Shown: positions 8,478 through 17,763 of the stretch, piece by piece
Layout of the letters: each line of letters starts with the position of its first letter
How positions within the stretch are numbered: position 1 is the first letter of the stretch
NCBI GenBank assembly: GCA_963734685.1
Contig: CAVTIC010000001.1
Coordinates: forward strand, 248,001 to 312,000
DNA length: 64,000 nt
Direction: 5' to 3'
Origin: JAOUEA01 sp963734685
GTDB lineage: Bacteria > Actinomycetota > UBA4738 > HRBIN12
Made by a program: the position numbers and the translations under genes
The notes under the pieces: generated by a model
Seen by the model: the letters and a program-made list of their open reading frames with translations, nothing else
The model's database searches: none
What the model was told of the DNA's origin: nothing

Positions 8478-11120
8478 TCATCCTTCCTGGTGCGTCGCGT
8501 AGGTCAGGGCGTCATCGATCGTCAAGCTCTTGCCCTCGTCGTAGAACACCTGCGCCTGCTCGGCGGGGAGCGAGGCCCACATGCGGGCGAGCACTCCACC
8601 GAAGTCGGTGGCCGACACGCCGAGCCCGACGCCTGAGCGTTCCTCGGTCGCGGCAGCCGCGCCGTTCAGCCGCAGTCCGCGTGCGACATCCCCGCGGAGC
8701 GTCGCCAGGACGGCGAAGTCGTTCAACAGGATGGACAGCGCCGACCGATCGTCGGCCGCGAGGAACAGATCGAGCGATTCCCGCATGTGGACCTCCGCAT
8801 CGTCGACCGCCTCGGTGAGCGCCTCGGCGAGTCCCAGCATGTGGAGGGCCCACGCCTCCCCGAAGCGATCCTCGATCTCACGGTAGAGCACGAGGCTCTC
8901 GCGGAGGGGTTCGAGCGCATCGGCCGGACGCACGTCCACGACGTTGCCCCCCGTCGCCCAGAGCACCTTCGCGAGCCCGAGCCTGTCGTCCTGCTCACGG
9001 AAGATCGAGAGCGCTTCGGCGAGCAGCTCGTCGGCCCGATCGACCGACCGGAACGGCTCGGGGCCGTACGCGGAGATGCACGCAAGGTTGTACGCAGCTT
9101 CCGCTCTCGGCCCTGCATCGCCGATCCGGCGCCGCAGCGCGAGACAGGCGCCGTAGCGATCCCCCGCGGTCGACCAGTCGGCCATCCAGTACGCGATCCC
9201 TCCCGCGGCCTCGAGCGCGTCGGCGTGGTGGACCTGCAGATCCTCGACGCCGGGCATCGCGAGGACCTCGTCCAGGCGCTCGCGCGCCTCGTGCAGATGG
9301 CCTCGCATCTGCCAGAACCGCCAACTTGGCGAGACCAGACCGAGCGCGATCGACGTCTCGCCGTCGCGGATCGCCCACGAGATCGCCGAGCGGACGTTGT
9401 CGTGTTCGCGGTCGAGCTCGTCGAGCCAGATCGACTGGTCCGCCCCGAAGAGCTTCGGCGCGGCTTCACCGAGGAGCTCGATCAGGAACGCTGCATGGCG
9501 ACGGCGGATGGCCGGCTCGTCGTCTTCGTCGGCGAGCCGCTCCTTCGCGAACTCCCGGATCACGTAGAGCAGCTCGAACCGCGGCTCACCGTCGCGCTCG
9601 ACGCGCTGGAGCAGGCTCTTGTCGACGAGCGATCCAAAGAGCTCGAGCGCGTCGGCACCCGAGCCTCCCTGCGGGTCGCACACCCGCTCGGCGGCCTCCA
9701 GCGTGCAACCCCCACGGAACACCGCGAGCCGGCGGAAGAAGGTCCGCTCGGCAACGTCGAGAAGGTCGTAGCTCCACGCGATCGCGTCACGCAGCGTCTG
9801 CTGACGAGCCGGCCGGTCGCGACCGCCGCCGCTGAGGACGGGCAACGCCGCATCGAGCCGCTCGGCGATCTGGCGCGGCGTGAGGACGCGAACCCGAGCG
9901 GCTGCGAGCTCGATCGCGAGGGGCAGTCCATCGAGGCGGGCACAGATCTCGGCGACGGCCGGCGCGTTCTCCTCGACGAGGGCGAAGCTCGGTCGCACGC
10001 TCCGAGCCCGGTCGAGGAACAACGCCACGGATTCGTACGAGGCGAGCTCCTCGGGCGATGGAACGTCCGAGGGGTCGGCGACGGACATCGGAGGCACGGC
10101 GTACTCCTGCTCGCCGCGAACGCGGAGCGGTTCCCGGCTCGTGGCGATCACCTGGAGGCCTGGGGCTGCCTGGAGCAGCTCGGGCACGACCGGGGCGGCG
10201 TCGATCACCTGCTCGACGTTGTCGAGGACGAGGAAGAGCTGCTTGCCGTGCACGTGTTCACAGATGGTCTCCAGCACGGGCCGGCCCGCTTCTCCCACCA
10301 CCTTCAGCGCCTTCGCGATCGCGTCGGGCACGAGCTCGGGGTCGACGATCGGCGCGAGCTGCACGAAGAACGCCCCCTCCGGGCGGACGGGGAGCGCCTC
10401 GTGGGCGAGCTGGAGCGAGAGCCGAGTCTTCCCCGAACCACCGGGGCCCGTGAGGGTCACGAGACGGTGGTCGCGGCAGAGATCACGCACCTCCTCGAGG
10501 ACCTGCTCCCGACCGATGAACGGGGTGAGATCCGACGGAAGGTTGCCGGGCCGGACGTCGAGCGATCGAGGTGGGGGGAAATCGTCGGGAAGTCCCTCTA
10601 TCCGGAGTTGATGAAGGCGCTCGGGTCGATCGAGATCCTTCAACCGGTGCTCGCCGAGGTCGCGGAGATGCAGCCCCTCAGCCAGCGCGGGCTCCGCCAG
10701 TGCCCGCGTCGCATCGGAGACCAGGATCTCACCGCCGTGCGCGGCCGCGGCGATGCGTGCCGCCCGATTCACGTCGATCCCTGCGTACTCTCCGCCGGCG
10801 AGCGCGCCCTCGCCACTGTGCAGTCCCATACGGACCTTCACCCGGGTCCCTTCGGGCCACTCGTGGTCGTCGAGCACCCGCTGGGCGCGCACCGCCGCGT
10901 CGACGGCGGCGGGGGCGGACCGGAAGACCACGAAGAAGGCATCGCCCTCCGTGCCGGATACGTAACCGTCGCGGAACGCGTCCCGCAGCAGGCGGTTGTG
11001 GTCGTCGATCAGCTTCCGGTATTCCCCGCCGAGACGCTGGAGCAGGCGGGTGGAGCCTTCGATATCGGTGAAGAGGAACGTCACCGTTCCGGTGGGTGGG
11101 TTCCTCGGCGTGCCGGTCAC
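8478..11120 (-). CDS. Class III adenylate/guanylate cyclase domain fused to an NB-ARC-type ATPase and helical repeats
   Basis: 880 residues. Residues 12-165 are a class III nucleotide cyclase with VTFLFTDIEGST (first metal Asp 19), GTEGDAFFVVF (second metal Asp 60) and the NRAARIAAAAHGGE segment that carries the transition-state Asn/Arg pair, so catalysis looks possible. Around residue 225 a STAND/NB-ARC ATPase begins (LTGPGGSGKTRL, then LFLVLDNVEQV and a sensor region), followed by helical TPR-like repeats to the C-terminus. Proteins of this build are common in actinobacteria and are thought to gate cyclase output by ATP-dependent oligomerisation. The GTG start has CATAAT six bases upstream, a leaderless arrangement. 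Single gene; the signal is unknown. Confidence 0.85.
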   Translation of the reverse strand: MTGTPRNPPTGTVTFLFTDIEGSTRLLQRLGGEYRKLIDDHNRLLRDAFRDGYVSGTEGDAFFVVFRSAPAAVDAAVRAQRVLDDHEWPEGTRVKVRMGLHSGEGALAGGEYAGIDVNRAARIAAAAHGGEILVSDATRALAEPALAEGLHLRDLGEHRLKDLDRPERLHQLRIEGLPDDFPPPRSLDVRPGNLPSDLTPFIGREQVLEEVRDLCRDHRLVTLTGPGGSGKTRLSLQLAHEALPVRPEGAFFVQLAPIVDPELVPDAIAKALKVVGEAGRPVLETICEHVHGKQLFLVLDNVEQVIDAAPVVPELLQAAPGLQVIATSREPLRVRGEQEYAVPPMSVADPSDVPSPEELASYESVALFLDRARSVRPSFALVEENAPAVAEICARLDGLPLAIELAAARVRVLTPRQIAERLDAALPVLSGGGRDRPARQQTLRDAIAWSYDLLDVAERTFFRRLAVFRGGCTLEAAERVCDPQGGSGADALELFGSLVDKSLLQRVERDGEPRFELLYVIREFAKERLADEDDEPAIRRRHAAFLIELLGEAAPKLFGADQSIWLDELDREHDNVRSAISWAIRDGETSIALGLVSPSWRFWQMRGHLHEARERLDEVLAMPGVEDLQVHHADALEAAGGIAYWMADWSTAGDRYGACLALRRRIGDAGPRAEAAYNLACISAYGPEPFRSVDRADELLAEALSIFREQDDRLGLAKVLWATGGNVVDVRPADALEPLRESLVLYREIEDRFGEAWALHMLGLAEALTEAVDDAEVHMRESLDLFLAADDRSALSILLNDFAVLATLRGDVARGLRLNGAAAATEERSGVGLGVSATDFGGVLARMWASLPAEQAQVFYDEGKSLTIDDALTYATHQEG

Positions 11121-11172
11121 CGACCGATTATGGGGAGGGACCGCCGCCGCGGTCCAGCAGCATCAGGCGCCC

Positions 11173-11907
11173 CTACGAGCCGAGGTGCGCGTCGAAGAAG
11201 GAGACGATGCGACGCCTGGCATCCTCGGCCGAAGGCCCGTGGAAACTGGAGGGCCCCGCGAACTTCCCCATCACGACGAAGATGGCCGGGCTGTGGTCGC
11301 CCGCAGTCTCGTGGTCGTAGAGGAACGCGTGTCCTGCCTCGGGATACTCCTTGACGTCGTGATCGACGCCGAGCGCCTCCAAGACTCGGTCGAGCTTCCG
11401 TGCAGTCCCGCGATTCCCCCGGTCCCTCTGTCCATAGCTCCCGACGATGGGGCATGCGCCCGCCAAGGCGTTCTCCGTGTAGACGTCCTTCGGGACCCCA
11501 ACCCCGTAGTTCACGCTCGCCGCCGAGAACCCGTGGCCGGGGGCGAGAAGCAAGGCGAACCCCCCGCCGATGCAGAAGCCGATGACTCCGATCTTGCCGG
11601 TGCAGCCATCTTGGCCGGCGAGCCAGATGCGAACAGCTTCCACGTCCTCGAATGCCCTTCCCCGTCGGGCACGCAAGTCGCGACCGATCGACCACAAGCA
11701 CGCCAACGCCCCGCCCCGATGGAAGAGGTCAGGCGCCACTGCCAGGTATCCTTCGCCCGCCATCCAGTCGGCTTGATTGTGGAGGTCTCGGCTCATGCCC
11801 AAGGCGTCGTGAATCACGACGACTCCCGGCCACGGGCCCCGTTCCCGCGGAGTTGACACGTAGACCGGCAGCTCGCCGCGAGAGGTGGCGATCTCCACTC
11901 CGGCCAC
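11173..11907 (-). CDS. Dienelactone hydrolase family protein
   Basis: 244 residues from GTG 11907, chosen because AAGGAG stands five bases ahead and because family members start here; the open frame reaches back to 12078 without family character. The alpha/beta-hydrolase triad is visible: Cys 112 in GFCIGGGFALL, Asp 162 in SYGQRD, and His 193 in EAGHAFL. Dienelactone hydrolases open the lactone ring in chlorocatechol degradation, but most chromosomal homologues act on other esters or lactones. No aromatic degradation genes are nearby, so the substrate is open. Cytoplasmic, with no operon partner. Confidence 0.85.
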   Translation of the reverse strand: MAGVEIATSRGELPVYVSTPRERGPWPGVVVIHDALGMSRDLHNQADWMAGEGYLAVAPDLFHRGGALACLWSIGRDLRARRGRAFEDVEAVRIWLAGQDGCTGKIGVIGFCIGGGFALLLAPGHGFSAASVNYGVGVPKDVYTENALAGACPIVGSYGQRDRGNRGTARKLDRVLEALGVDHDVKEYPEAGHAFLYDHETAGDHSPAIFVVMGKFAGPSSFHGPSAEDARRRIVSFFDAHLGS

Positions 11908-12170
11908 AGCGGCTCCTTGACGGTTGCGATCGCCCAAGAGGGCTATCCGGCAATGTCGCGCCAGCGTAGCGCCCCGAACACGGTGGGCGCGGAAGCGCAG
12001 ATGGTCTGGTCCGTTCCCCGACAGCGAAGGGGGCAACGTGAGGATCGCCGTTGAGACTACTTGTGCACGTCGGCGCACTCCGACACGCCGGCCGCATCAG
12101 TCGCACGTTCCCGCTGAACCTGGGTATCCCGAAGCTCGATCGTGGCCTCGATGAACGCCTGCCAGTATCG

Positions 12171-12540
12171 TCACTCCTCGAGCGGCAGAAGCCATCTGCT
12201 CCGCCGGCGCGTTGACAGTCGGACGATGGTCTCGACGGCCCGGGCCAGGACGTCGCCCCACGCATCCTGCCCGCGAGGGGGTTCACCGAGGGCCTCCAAC
12301 TCAGCGAGCCAGGTCTCGGAGGTGTCTGCTGTCTCTTCCTCCAGGAAGGCGGCCACGGCCTCCATGATGCCCTGCCTTCGAGCGCCTCCCGGCGCGCCGC
12401 CTCAGCCCGAGTCGCGAAGGGCGCTCCGACCCCGAGGGAGCCTCGCCGGTCGCGTCGCTCACGGCGTCGCTGCCACACGCAGTCAGCCAGGCGACCGCGG
12501 TGATGGCGACCACGAAGGGGGGCGGCGACGATCCCCGTGC
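12171..12540 (-). pseudogene. Broken lipoprotein gene
   Basis: Pieces in different frames form one protein. An N-terminal signal segment VVAITAVAWLTACGSD ends in a lipobox (LTAC), followed by an acidic linker. A second frame gives APFATRAEAARREALEGR, and a third gives MEAVAAFLEEETADTSETW, then LAELEALGEPPRGQDAWGDV and a stop at 12171. The helical body with AAAFLEE and LAELEALxPP spacing is typical of small secreted actinobacterial helical lipoproteins of unknown role. At least two indels separate the parts. As elsewhere in this window, sequence error is an alternative to true decay. Confidence 0.45.
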
Positions 12541-12725
12541 GGTCGATGGTCCTTCCGATCACTTCGCCGCGATGCTCGCATGAGCATCGGGTCGCAAGCA
12601 ACGAGAGTGAGCCGGCCGAGCCGACGCGGGCACTCCTGCCCGCCCATGGGCCCAGGATGGCTGGGACCAAACGCACCTCTCCGCGAAGCACCTCCCTCTT
12701 AGGCTGGCACTAGGAGGTTTGAAGC

Positions 12726-14078
12726 ATGGACACTCCACACGGGGGGTTGACGGTCCGACAGGCTGCATTCATCGGCGTCGGCGCCATGGTCGGCGCCGGC
12801 ATCTTCTCGCTGTTGGGGCCGGCCGGGGAGGTCGCGGGAGCTGCGGTCTGGCTCTCGTTCATGATCGCCGGGCTGATCGCCCTGTTCCAGGGGTACTCGT
12901 TCGCCAAGCTCGGCTCCCGGTTCCCGTCCGGTTCGGGGATGATCGAGTACCTGGCCCGTGGCTTCGGGGCCGGACACCTGACCGGGATCAGTTCGTGGCT
13001 CGTGTTCTCCTCGAACATCATCGTCACCTCGATGGTGGCCGTCTCCTTCGGCAGCTATGCCAGCTCGATGTTCACCGACGGGAACGCCACCTGGGCCAAG
13101 GTCTTCGCGGCGCTGATCGTGCTGGCGATGGGAACGCTGAACGTCGTCGGGTCGGGCGCTGTGGCGAAGGCGCAAGGCGTCATCGTGCGGATCGTGATCG
13201 GTATCCTCGTCTTCTTCTCGATCGTCACGCTCGCCGACGTCGATTGGTCGCTCCTCGCATTCTCTGGGTACCCGAGCATGCGCCAGATCGTCTCGAGCGT
13301 CGCGCTCACCTTCTTCGCGTTCCTGGGCTTCGGCGTCATCACCTTCACCGCGAAGGACCTGGCGAACCCGAAGCGCGAGCTGCCACGGGCGATGTACATC
13401 GCCCTCGCGATCGCGGCCACCGTGTACATCGCGATCTCGCTCGGCGTGTACGGGACCCTGACCGTCGACGAGGTCATCGCTTCCGGCGGCACCGCATTGG
13501 CCGAAGCCGCCAAGCCGGCGCTCGGTGAGGCCGGGTACCTGTTGATGGCCGTCACCGCGTTGTTCGCGACTGCAGGGGCGACGAACTCCGGCATCTATCC
13601 AGCGGCCGGACTCAGCAAGGACCTTGCCGCCAAGGGGCAGTTCCCTCCGGTGCTCGGGCGGGACTGGGGCCGTGTGTCGATCGCCCTCGGCTTCATGGTC
13701 GTGGCGACCGTGTTCCTGACGGTGTTCTTCGACCTCTCGGCCATCGCGTCGCTCGGAAGCGCGGTGGCGCTGCTGGTCTTCACCCTCGTCAGCATCGCCC
13801 ACCTCCGCGTTCGGCGGGACACGGGAGCCCGGATCGGCGTGCTCGTGCTGGCGCTGATCACGACGGCCACGACGTTCGCGGTCTTCGCGTCGACGACCCT
13901 TGCGGAGGAGCCGGCCACGATGACGGCATTGGTGGCGATCATCGTGCTTGCGATCGGGCTCGACCTCACGTGGAAGTGGATCGCGCACCGGCGGGAGGAA
14001 GACGGTCGGCGCGACGTCGATGACTCGGGCGCCGAGGCGCCCGGGCCTCAGATGGTCGGCGCGAGCCCCGGAGGATGA
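12726..14078 (+). CDS. APC-family amino acid permease
   Basis: 450 residues from ATG 12726 with AGGAGG ten bases ahead and a TAGGCT -10 box further up. The first helix carries the APC signature AAFIGVGAMVGAGIFSLLG, whose broken helix binds the amino/carboxyl groups of substrate. About twelve membrane helices follow, with the conserved FFAFLGFGVITFTAKDLANP segment near residue 200 (helix 6 region). The C-terminus is a short hydrophilic tail rich in Arg/Glu/Asp. Transporters of this type import amino acids or related amines by proton symport; substrate is not predictable. It stands alone and converges with the cyclase-ATPase gene downstream. Confidence 0.85.
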   Translation: MDTPHGGLTVRQAAFIGVGAMVGAGIFSLLGPAGEVAGAAVWLSFMIAGLIALFQGYSFAKLGSRFPSGSGMIEYLARGFGAGHLTGISSWLVFSSNIIVTSMVAVSFGSYASSMFTDGNATWAKVFAALIVLAMGTLNVVGSGAVAKAQGVIVRIVIGILVFFSIVTLADVDWSLLAFSGYPSMRQIVSSVALTFFAFLGFGVITFTAKDLANPKRELPRAMYIALAIAATVYIAISLGVYGTLTVDEVIASGGTALAEAAKPALGEAGYLLMAVTALFATAGATNSGIYPAAGLSKDLAAKGQFPPVLGRDWGRVSIALGFMVVATVFLTVFFDLSAIASLGSAVALLVFTLVSIAHLRVRRDTGARIGVLVLALITTATTFAVFASTTLAEEPATMTALVAIIVLAIGLDLTWKWIAHRREEDGRRDVDDSGAEAPGPQMVGASPGG

Positions 14079-14083
14079 GCTGC

Positions 14084-14109
14084 GGGGTCAGGGTTCGGGA
14101 ACCAGCCCC
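14084..14109. terminator. Possible stem-loop between convergent genes
   Basis: GGGG at 14084-14087 can pair with CCCC at 14106-14109, and inside it GGTTC pairs with GAACC. It lies between the ends of the APC permease and the convergent cyclase gene. There is no T-tract on either side, so it is at best a weak bidirectional terminator. Confidence 0.3.
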
Positions 14110-14165
14110 ACATCGCCCACCAGCGTGATCGCGCGCAGACGTCAGACGTCGCTGCGGACGAGGAC

Positions 14166-17100
14166 CTACGGGTGCGGGAGCCCTCCACCGACGGCGAGCC
14201 GGTCGAGCCGTGCACGCACGTGCCCGGCCTGCAGCAGGTTGCCCTTCTCCTCGTACAAGGCGAGCGCATCGCGGGCCCATCCGATCGCTTCGTCCGCGGC
14301 GACCCGCGAGCTCGAGCACTTCCGCGAGCGCGACGCGCGCGTCGGCCCTGTCGACCAGGAAGTCGGAGTCGTCGATGGCGTCGATCGCCTGCCGGGCGAG
14401 CCCTTCGGCCTCGTCGTAGCGCTCGCGGCGCGCGGCGACCATGCCGCGAACCCCCAAGCCGATCGTTGAGGCGCTGGTGTCGTCCATCGCGGCCGCCTTC
14501 GCCGCGGCATCGTCGGCCTCGTCGTATCGACCGAGGGCGTACAGCGCATGTGCGTGGAACGCGTGGATGATGCTCCGCGCGTCGGACTCCATCTCCTCCA
14601 ACACCCGAGAACTGGGACCGAGGATCGCTTCAGCTTCCGAGGCGTTCCCCGACAGGAGCTCGAGCAAGCCGAGCTGCTGCGAGCCGTGAGCGAGCGGAAG
14701 CCTCCGTCCCAGCTCCTGCGTCCCCCGGTCCCACGCCTCGAAGCGGAGCCGAGCGCCGTCGAGGTCCCCGAGCATCATCAGCACGGTGCCGATCGATGCG
14801 GCCACTTCCAGCTCGGCCGACGGGGATCCCCGCGCCTCCTCTGCGAGCGCCTCGAGGTCCCGCAGGGCCTCGTTGCACGGTGTGGGACCCCACACGCACA
14901 CCGAGGACATCCACCCCATGTACTCGTCCGCGAACCAGCGGTTCCCGGCGGCATCGAAGAGGTCGACCGCGCGCCGCCATGCGGCTTGCGCCTGGCGAGC
15001 CTGGCAGCGGGTCCACAGCGAGGAGCCGATCGTCGCCCATGAGAAGCCGGCCCCCGCCGCATCGCCTTCACGCTCGAACAGCGGCAGGCTCGCCCGGGCC
15101 TCGCTCTCGATCGTGCGGAGCTCACCCGCCGAACGATGTCCCCAGAAGAGGATCAACCCGCCGTGGACCCGGGTCCGCGCCGCCACGACCTCGTCGCCTC
15201 CGGACTCGGCGACGCGGATCGCGCGATCGACGATCTCGAAGGCCTCGCCGAGCTCGCCCATCTCGGCCTGCGCCTCTGCCAGTTCCGAGTAGAGCGGTGC
15301 GAGTTCCGGGTCGTCGAGCGCCATCAGCGACGCGGCTCGCGACAGCAGGCTCTTCGTGGCCGGCATGTCACCCCGCGCGAACGCCTGCCCTCCCGCCGAC
15401 CGGAGATGCGCGGCAGCCAGCTCGGCGAGCGCGGCGGCGCCCCCGCTCGAGCCGAGCTCTTCGCGGTACCGGAAGGCGCGCTCGAAGTGGTAGCCGATCA
15501 GCTCCTCGCGTTCGGGAGCGTGCGCCTCCAGCCAATCGCCGAAGCGCGCGTGGAGTTCGGCCCGCGCCGCCTTGGTGAGACCGTCGTAGGCGACGTCCCG
15601 GATGAGCAGATGCCGGAAGGCGAGGGCCTCGGTGCCCACGACGTCGGATCGTTCCGGTTTGACGAATTGCTTGCGCATCAGCGACGCGAGGCTGCCGTCG
15701 AGGCCGGCGTCGTCCGCGAGCGCCTCGAGTGCCGCGCGGTAGAACACCTGGCCGATCACGCTCGCCTGCTCGAGCACACGCCGGTCCGCGGGATCGAGCC
15801 GGTCGAGGCGGGCCGCGAGCAGGGCGGAGGTGGTCGGAGGGACCGTGAGCTCACCGAGGTCGCCGGTCGGCGCCCAGACGTGGTCGACGAGCGAGAGGCG
15901 GCCCTCGTCGACGAGCATCGCGAGCAGCTCCTCGGCGAAGAGAGGATGCCCCTCGGACGCGGCTGCGACGCGCGCACGGATCTCCGGCGCGACCTCGTCG
16001 ACCGCCAGCAGGTTCGCCACCAACGAGCCGCATTCCTCCTGGGTGAGCGGCTCGAGCGAGATCGACGTCGCGTTGAGCTTCCCGCCACCCCAGCCGGGTC
16101 GCGCGTCGAGCAGCTCGGGGCGTGCCATGCACGCCAGGAGGATCGGCGCGTCGACCGACCAGTCCGCGATGTGCTCGATCAGCTGCAGCATCGTGGGCTC
16201 GGCCCACTGGACGTCGTCGATGAGGAAGACGACGGGGCGCTCGCGCGCCATCCCCTCGAGCAGCTTGCGGATCGCCCAGAGCGTCTCCTCGGGCGTGGCC
16301 TCTCCGCCGGCGATCCCGACGACCTGCGCGACCTGCTCCGCGATCCGCGCCGCGTGCTCGTCCGGGCCGACCAACTCGGCGATGCGGCCCCGGGCGTCGT
16401 CGGGTTCCTCCTCGCCCGTGAGCATCGCCGCCTGACGCACCGCCTCCACCACCGGGAGGAAGGTGATGCCGTCTCCGTAGGGAAGGCAGCGTCCTCGCAG
16501 CACCGTCGGGTGGTCGTCGAGCGCGGCCACGAAGGCCTCGAGCAAGCGGGACTTGCCGACCCCGCCCACCCCGAGCACCGTGAAGAGGTGACAGGCCTGA
16601 TCCGACACCGTGCGATCGAACGCACCGACCAGCATCGAGAGCTCCCGCTCGCGGCCGACCATCGGGGCGTCGAGCCGCCGCGCGAACCCGGCGGCGTGGG
16701 GATCGACCTTCACGACCCGGTAGGCGCGGAGGGGCTCGCGCTTGCCTTTCAGGGCGAGCGGCTCCAGCGGCTCCGCGAGGATCGCGTCGCGCACGAGGCG
16801 GTACGTGGTCTCGCCGATCAGGATCTCGCCCGCGCCCGCGGCCTGCTCGAACCGGGCCGCGACGTTCACCGCATCGCCGGCCGCGAGCGTGCCATCGGGT
16901 CCGATGTCGGTGACGACGACCTCGCCGGTGTTCACACCGGTGCGCACCTGGATCTCGACGGCGTGAGCGTCGAGGAGGTCGGCGTTGAGCTCACGCAGCG
17001 CCTCGCCGAGGTCGGCGGCGGCGCGCACCGCCCGCAGGGCGTCGTCCTCGCGGATGTGGGGCACCCCGAAGACCGCCATCACCGCGTCGCCGATGAACTT

Positions 17101-17346
17101 CTCGATCGTGCCGCCGTGCTGCTCGATCACGGCACGCATCGCGTCGAAGTAGCGCGCCAGCACGGTCTGCAGACGCTCCGGATCGAGGCGCTCGCCGAGC
17201 TCGGTCGAGCCCACGATGTCGCTGAACAGGATCGTCACCGTGCGGCGAGCTCCGGTGGGAACGTCGGAGCGCAACGGGGTGCCGCACGCCGGGCAGAACG
17301 AGGAATCGTCGGATGACTCCCGGCCGCATGCCTCGCAGGTCTTCAC
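14166..17346 (-). CDS. Class III cyclase with zinc ribbon, AAA-type ATPase and TPR repeats; frameshifted near the C-terminus
   Basis: About 1,060 residues. A zinc ribbon (Cys 4, 7, 18, 21) is followed by a cyclase domain with VTILFSDIVGST (Asp 43) and IEKFIGDAVMAVFG (Lys 83, Asp 87). Then come an AAA/STAND ATPase (LGVGGVGKSRLLEAF, later FLIDDVQWAEPT) and a long array of TPR-like helices. Near 14297-14306 the frame changes: the open frame runs on to 13966 as Arg/Pro-rich nonsense overlapping the permease, whereas another frame continues ADEAIGWARDALALYEEKG and stops at 14166. The GTG start at 17346 has TAGGTT six bases upstream, so it is probably leaderless. It is divergent, 96 bases away, from the CATRA-type genes and may be part of that system; this is inference. 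Confidence 0.8.
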
Positions 17347-17382
17347 GGGAGCAACCTACTCCTCCTTCGGTGCGCCGTAGCG

Positions 17383-17410
17383 GTTGACGGGCGGACGACC
17401 GCCGTATTAC
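17383..17410 (+). promoter_or_regulatory. Probable promoter of the CASP-CATRA genes
   Basis: TTGACG at 17383-17388 and TATTAC at 17405-17410 with a 16-base spacer resemble a sigma-70-type promoter. It lies in the 96-base gap between two divergent genes, 33 bases before the CASP start. Confidence 0.45.
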
Positions 17411-17442
17411 GAAGGTCCCCTCCCGCAGACCGTGAGGAACCG

Positions 17443-17763
17443 ATGCCCGGGATCGACGACGACGCCCGTGAAGAGCTCCGCCTCACGCTGCAGATCGTCC
17501 CCCGTTGGCGGCTCTCCGGGGACGGCTGGCGAACGATCGAGCAGCATCTCCTCGACGTGCAGACCGCCGTCGAGCGGAACGACCGCATCGCCTTCTACCG
17601 CCATCTCCAGGAACTCGACGAGGCCGCCCCGGCGCGGCTCGCTCGCCTAGCTCCCGATGATGACCCTGCGACAGCGGGTTCGGCCCCGCCGGAGCCGGTG
17701 CTCGAGCTGATCAACTCCCTCGTGCATGCACCGGGCGACGGCCGAACCGGGATCACACCGTGA
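17443..17763 (+). CDS. CATRA system-associated small protein (CASP-like)
   Basis: 106 residues with ribosome site GAGGAA before ATG 17443. The features match the small partner in CATRA (caspase and TPR-repeat-associated) conflict systems: a WRLSGDGWRTIEQHLLDVQ helix with the WRL-x-x-x-x-W pattern, a helix where one residue set reads RIAFYRHLQELDEAAP, a variable Pro/Asp/Ala linker, and a final EPVLELINSLVHA helix (family pattern V-E-x-IN-x-LVH). It is predicted to be a soluble adaptor. Its stop overlaps the start of the CATRA gene as GTGA, so the two are translationally coupled. I recognise the pattern from memory of family descriptions; a profile search is needed to confirm it. Confidence 0.65.
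   Translation: MPGIDDDAREELRLTLQIVPRWRLSGDGWRTIEQHLLDVQTAVERNDRIAFYRHLQELDEAAPARLARLAPDDDPATAGSAPPEPVLELINSLVHAPGDGRTGITP

Noticed and set aside
8787..11354. 855-codon plus-strand open frame
   Set aside because: Antisense shadow of the cyclase-NB-ARC gene, whose motifs are clear on the other strand.
15136..17316. 726-codon plus-strand open frame
   Set aside because: Antisense shadow of the cyclase-ATPase-TPR gene; no family features.
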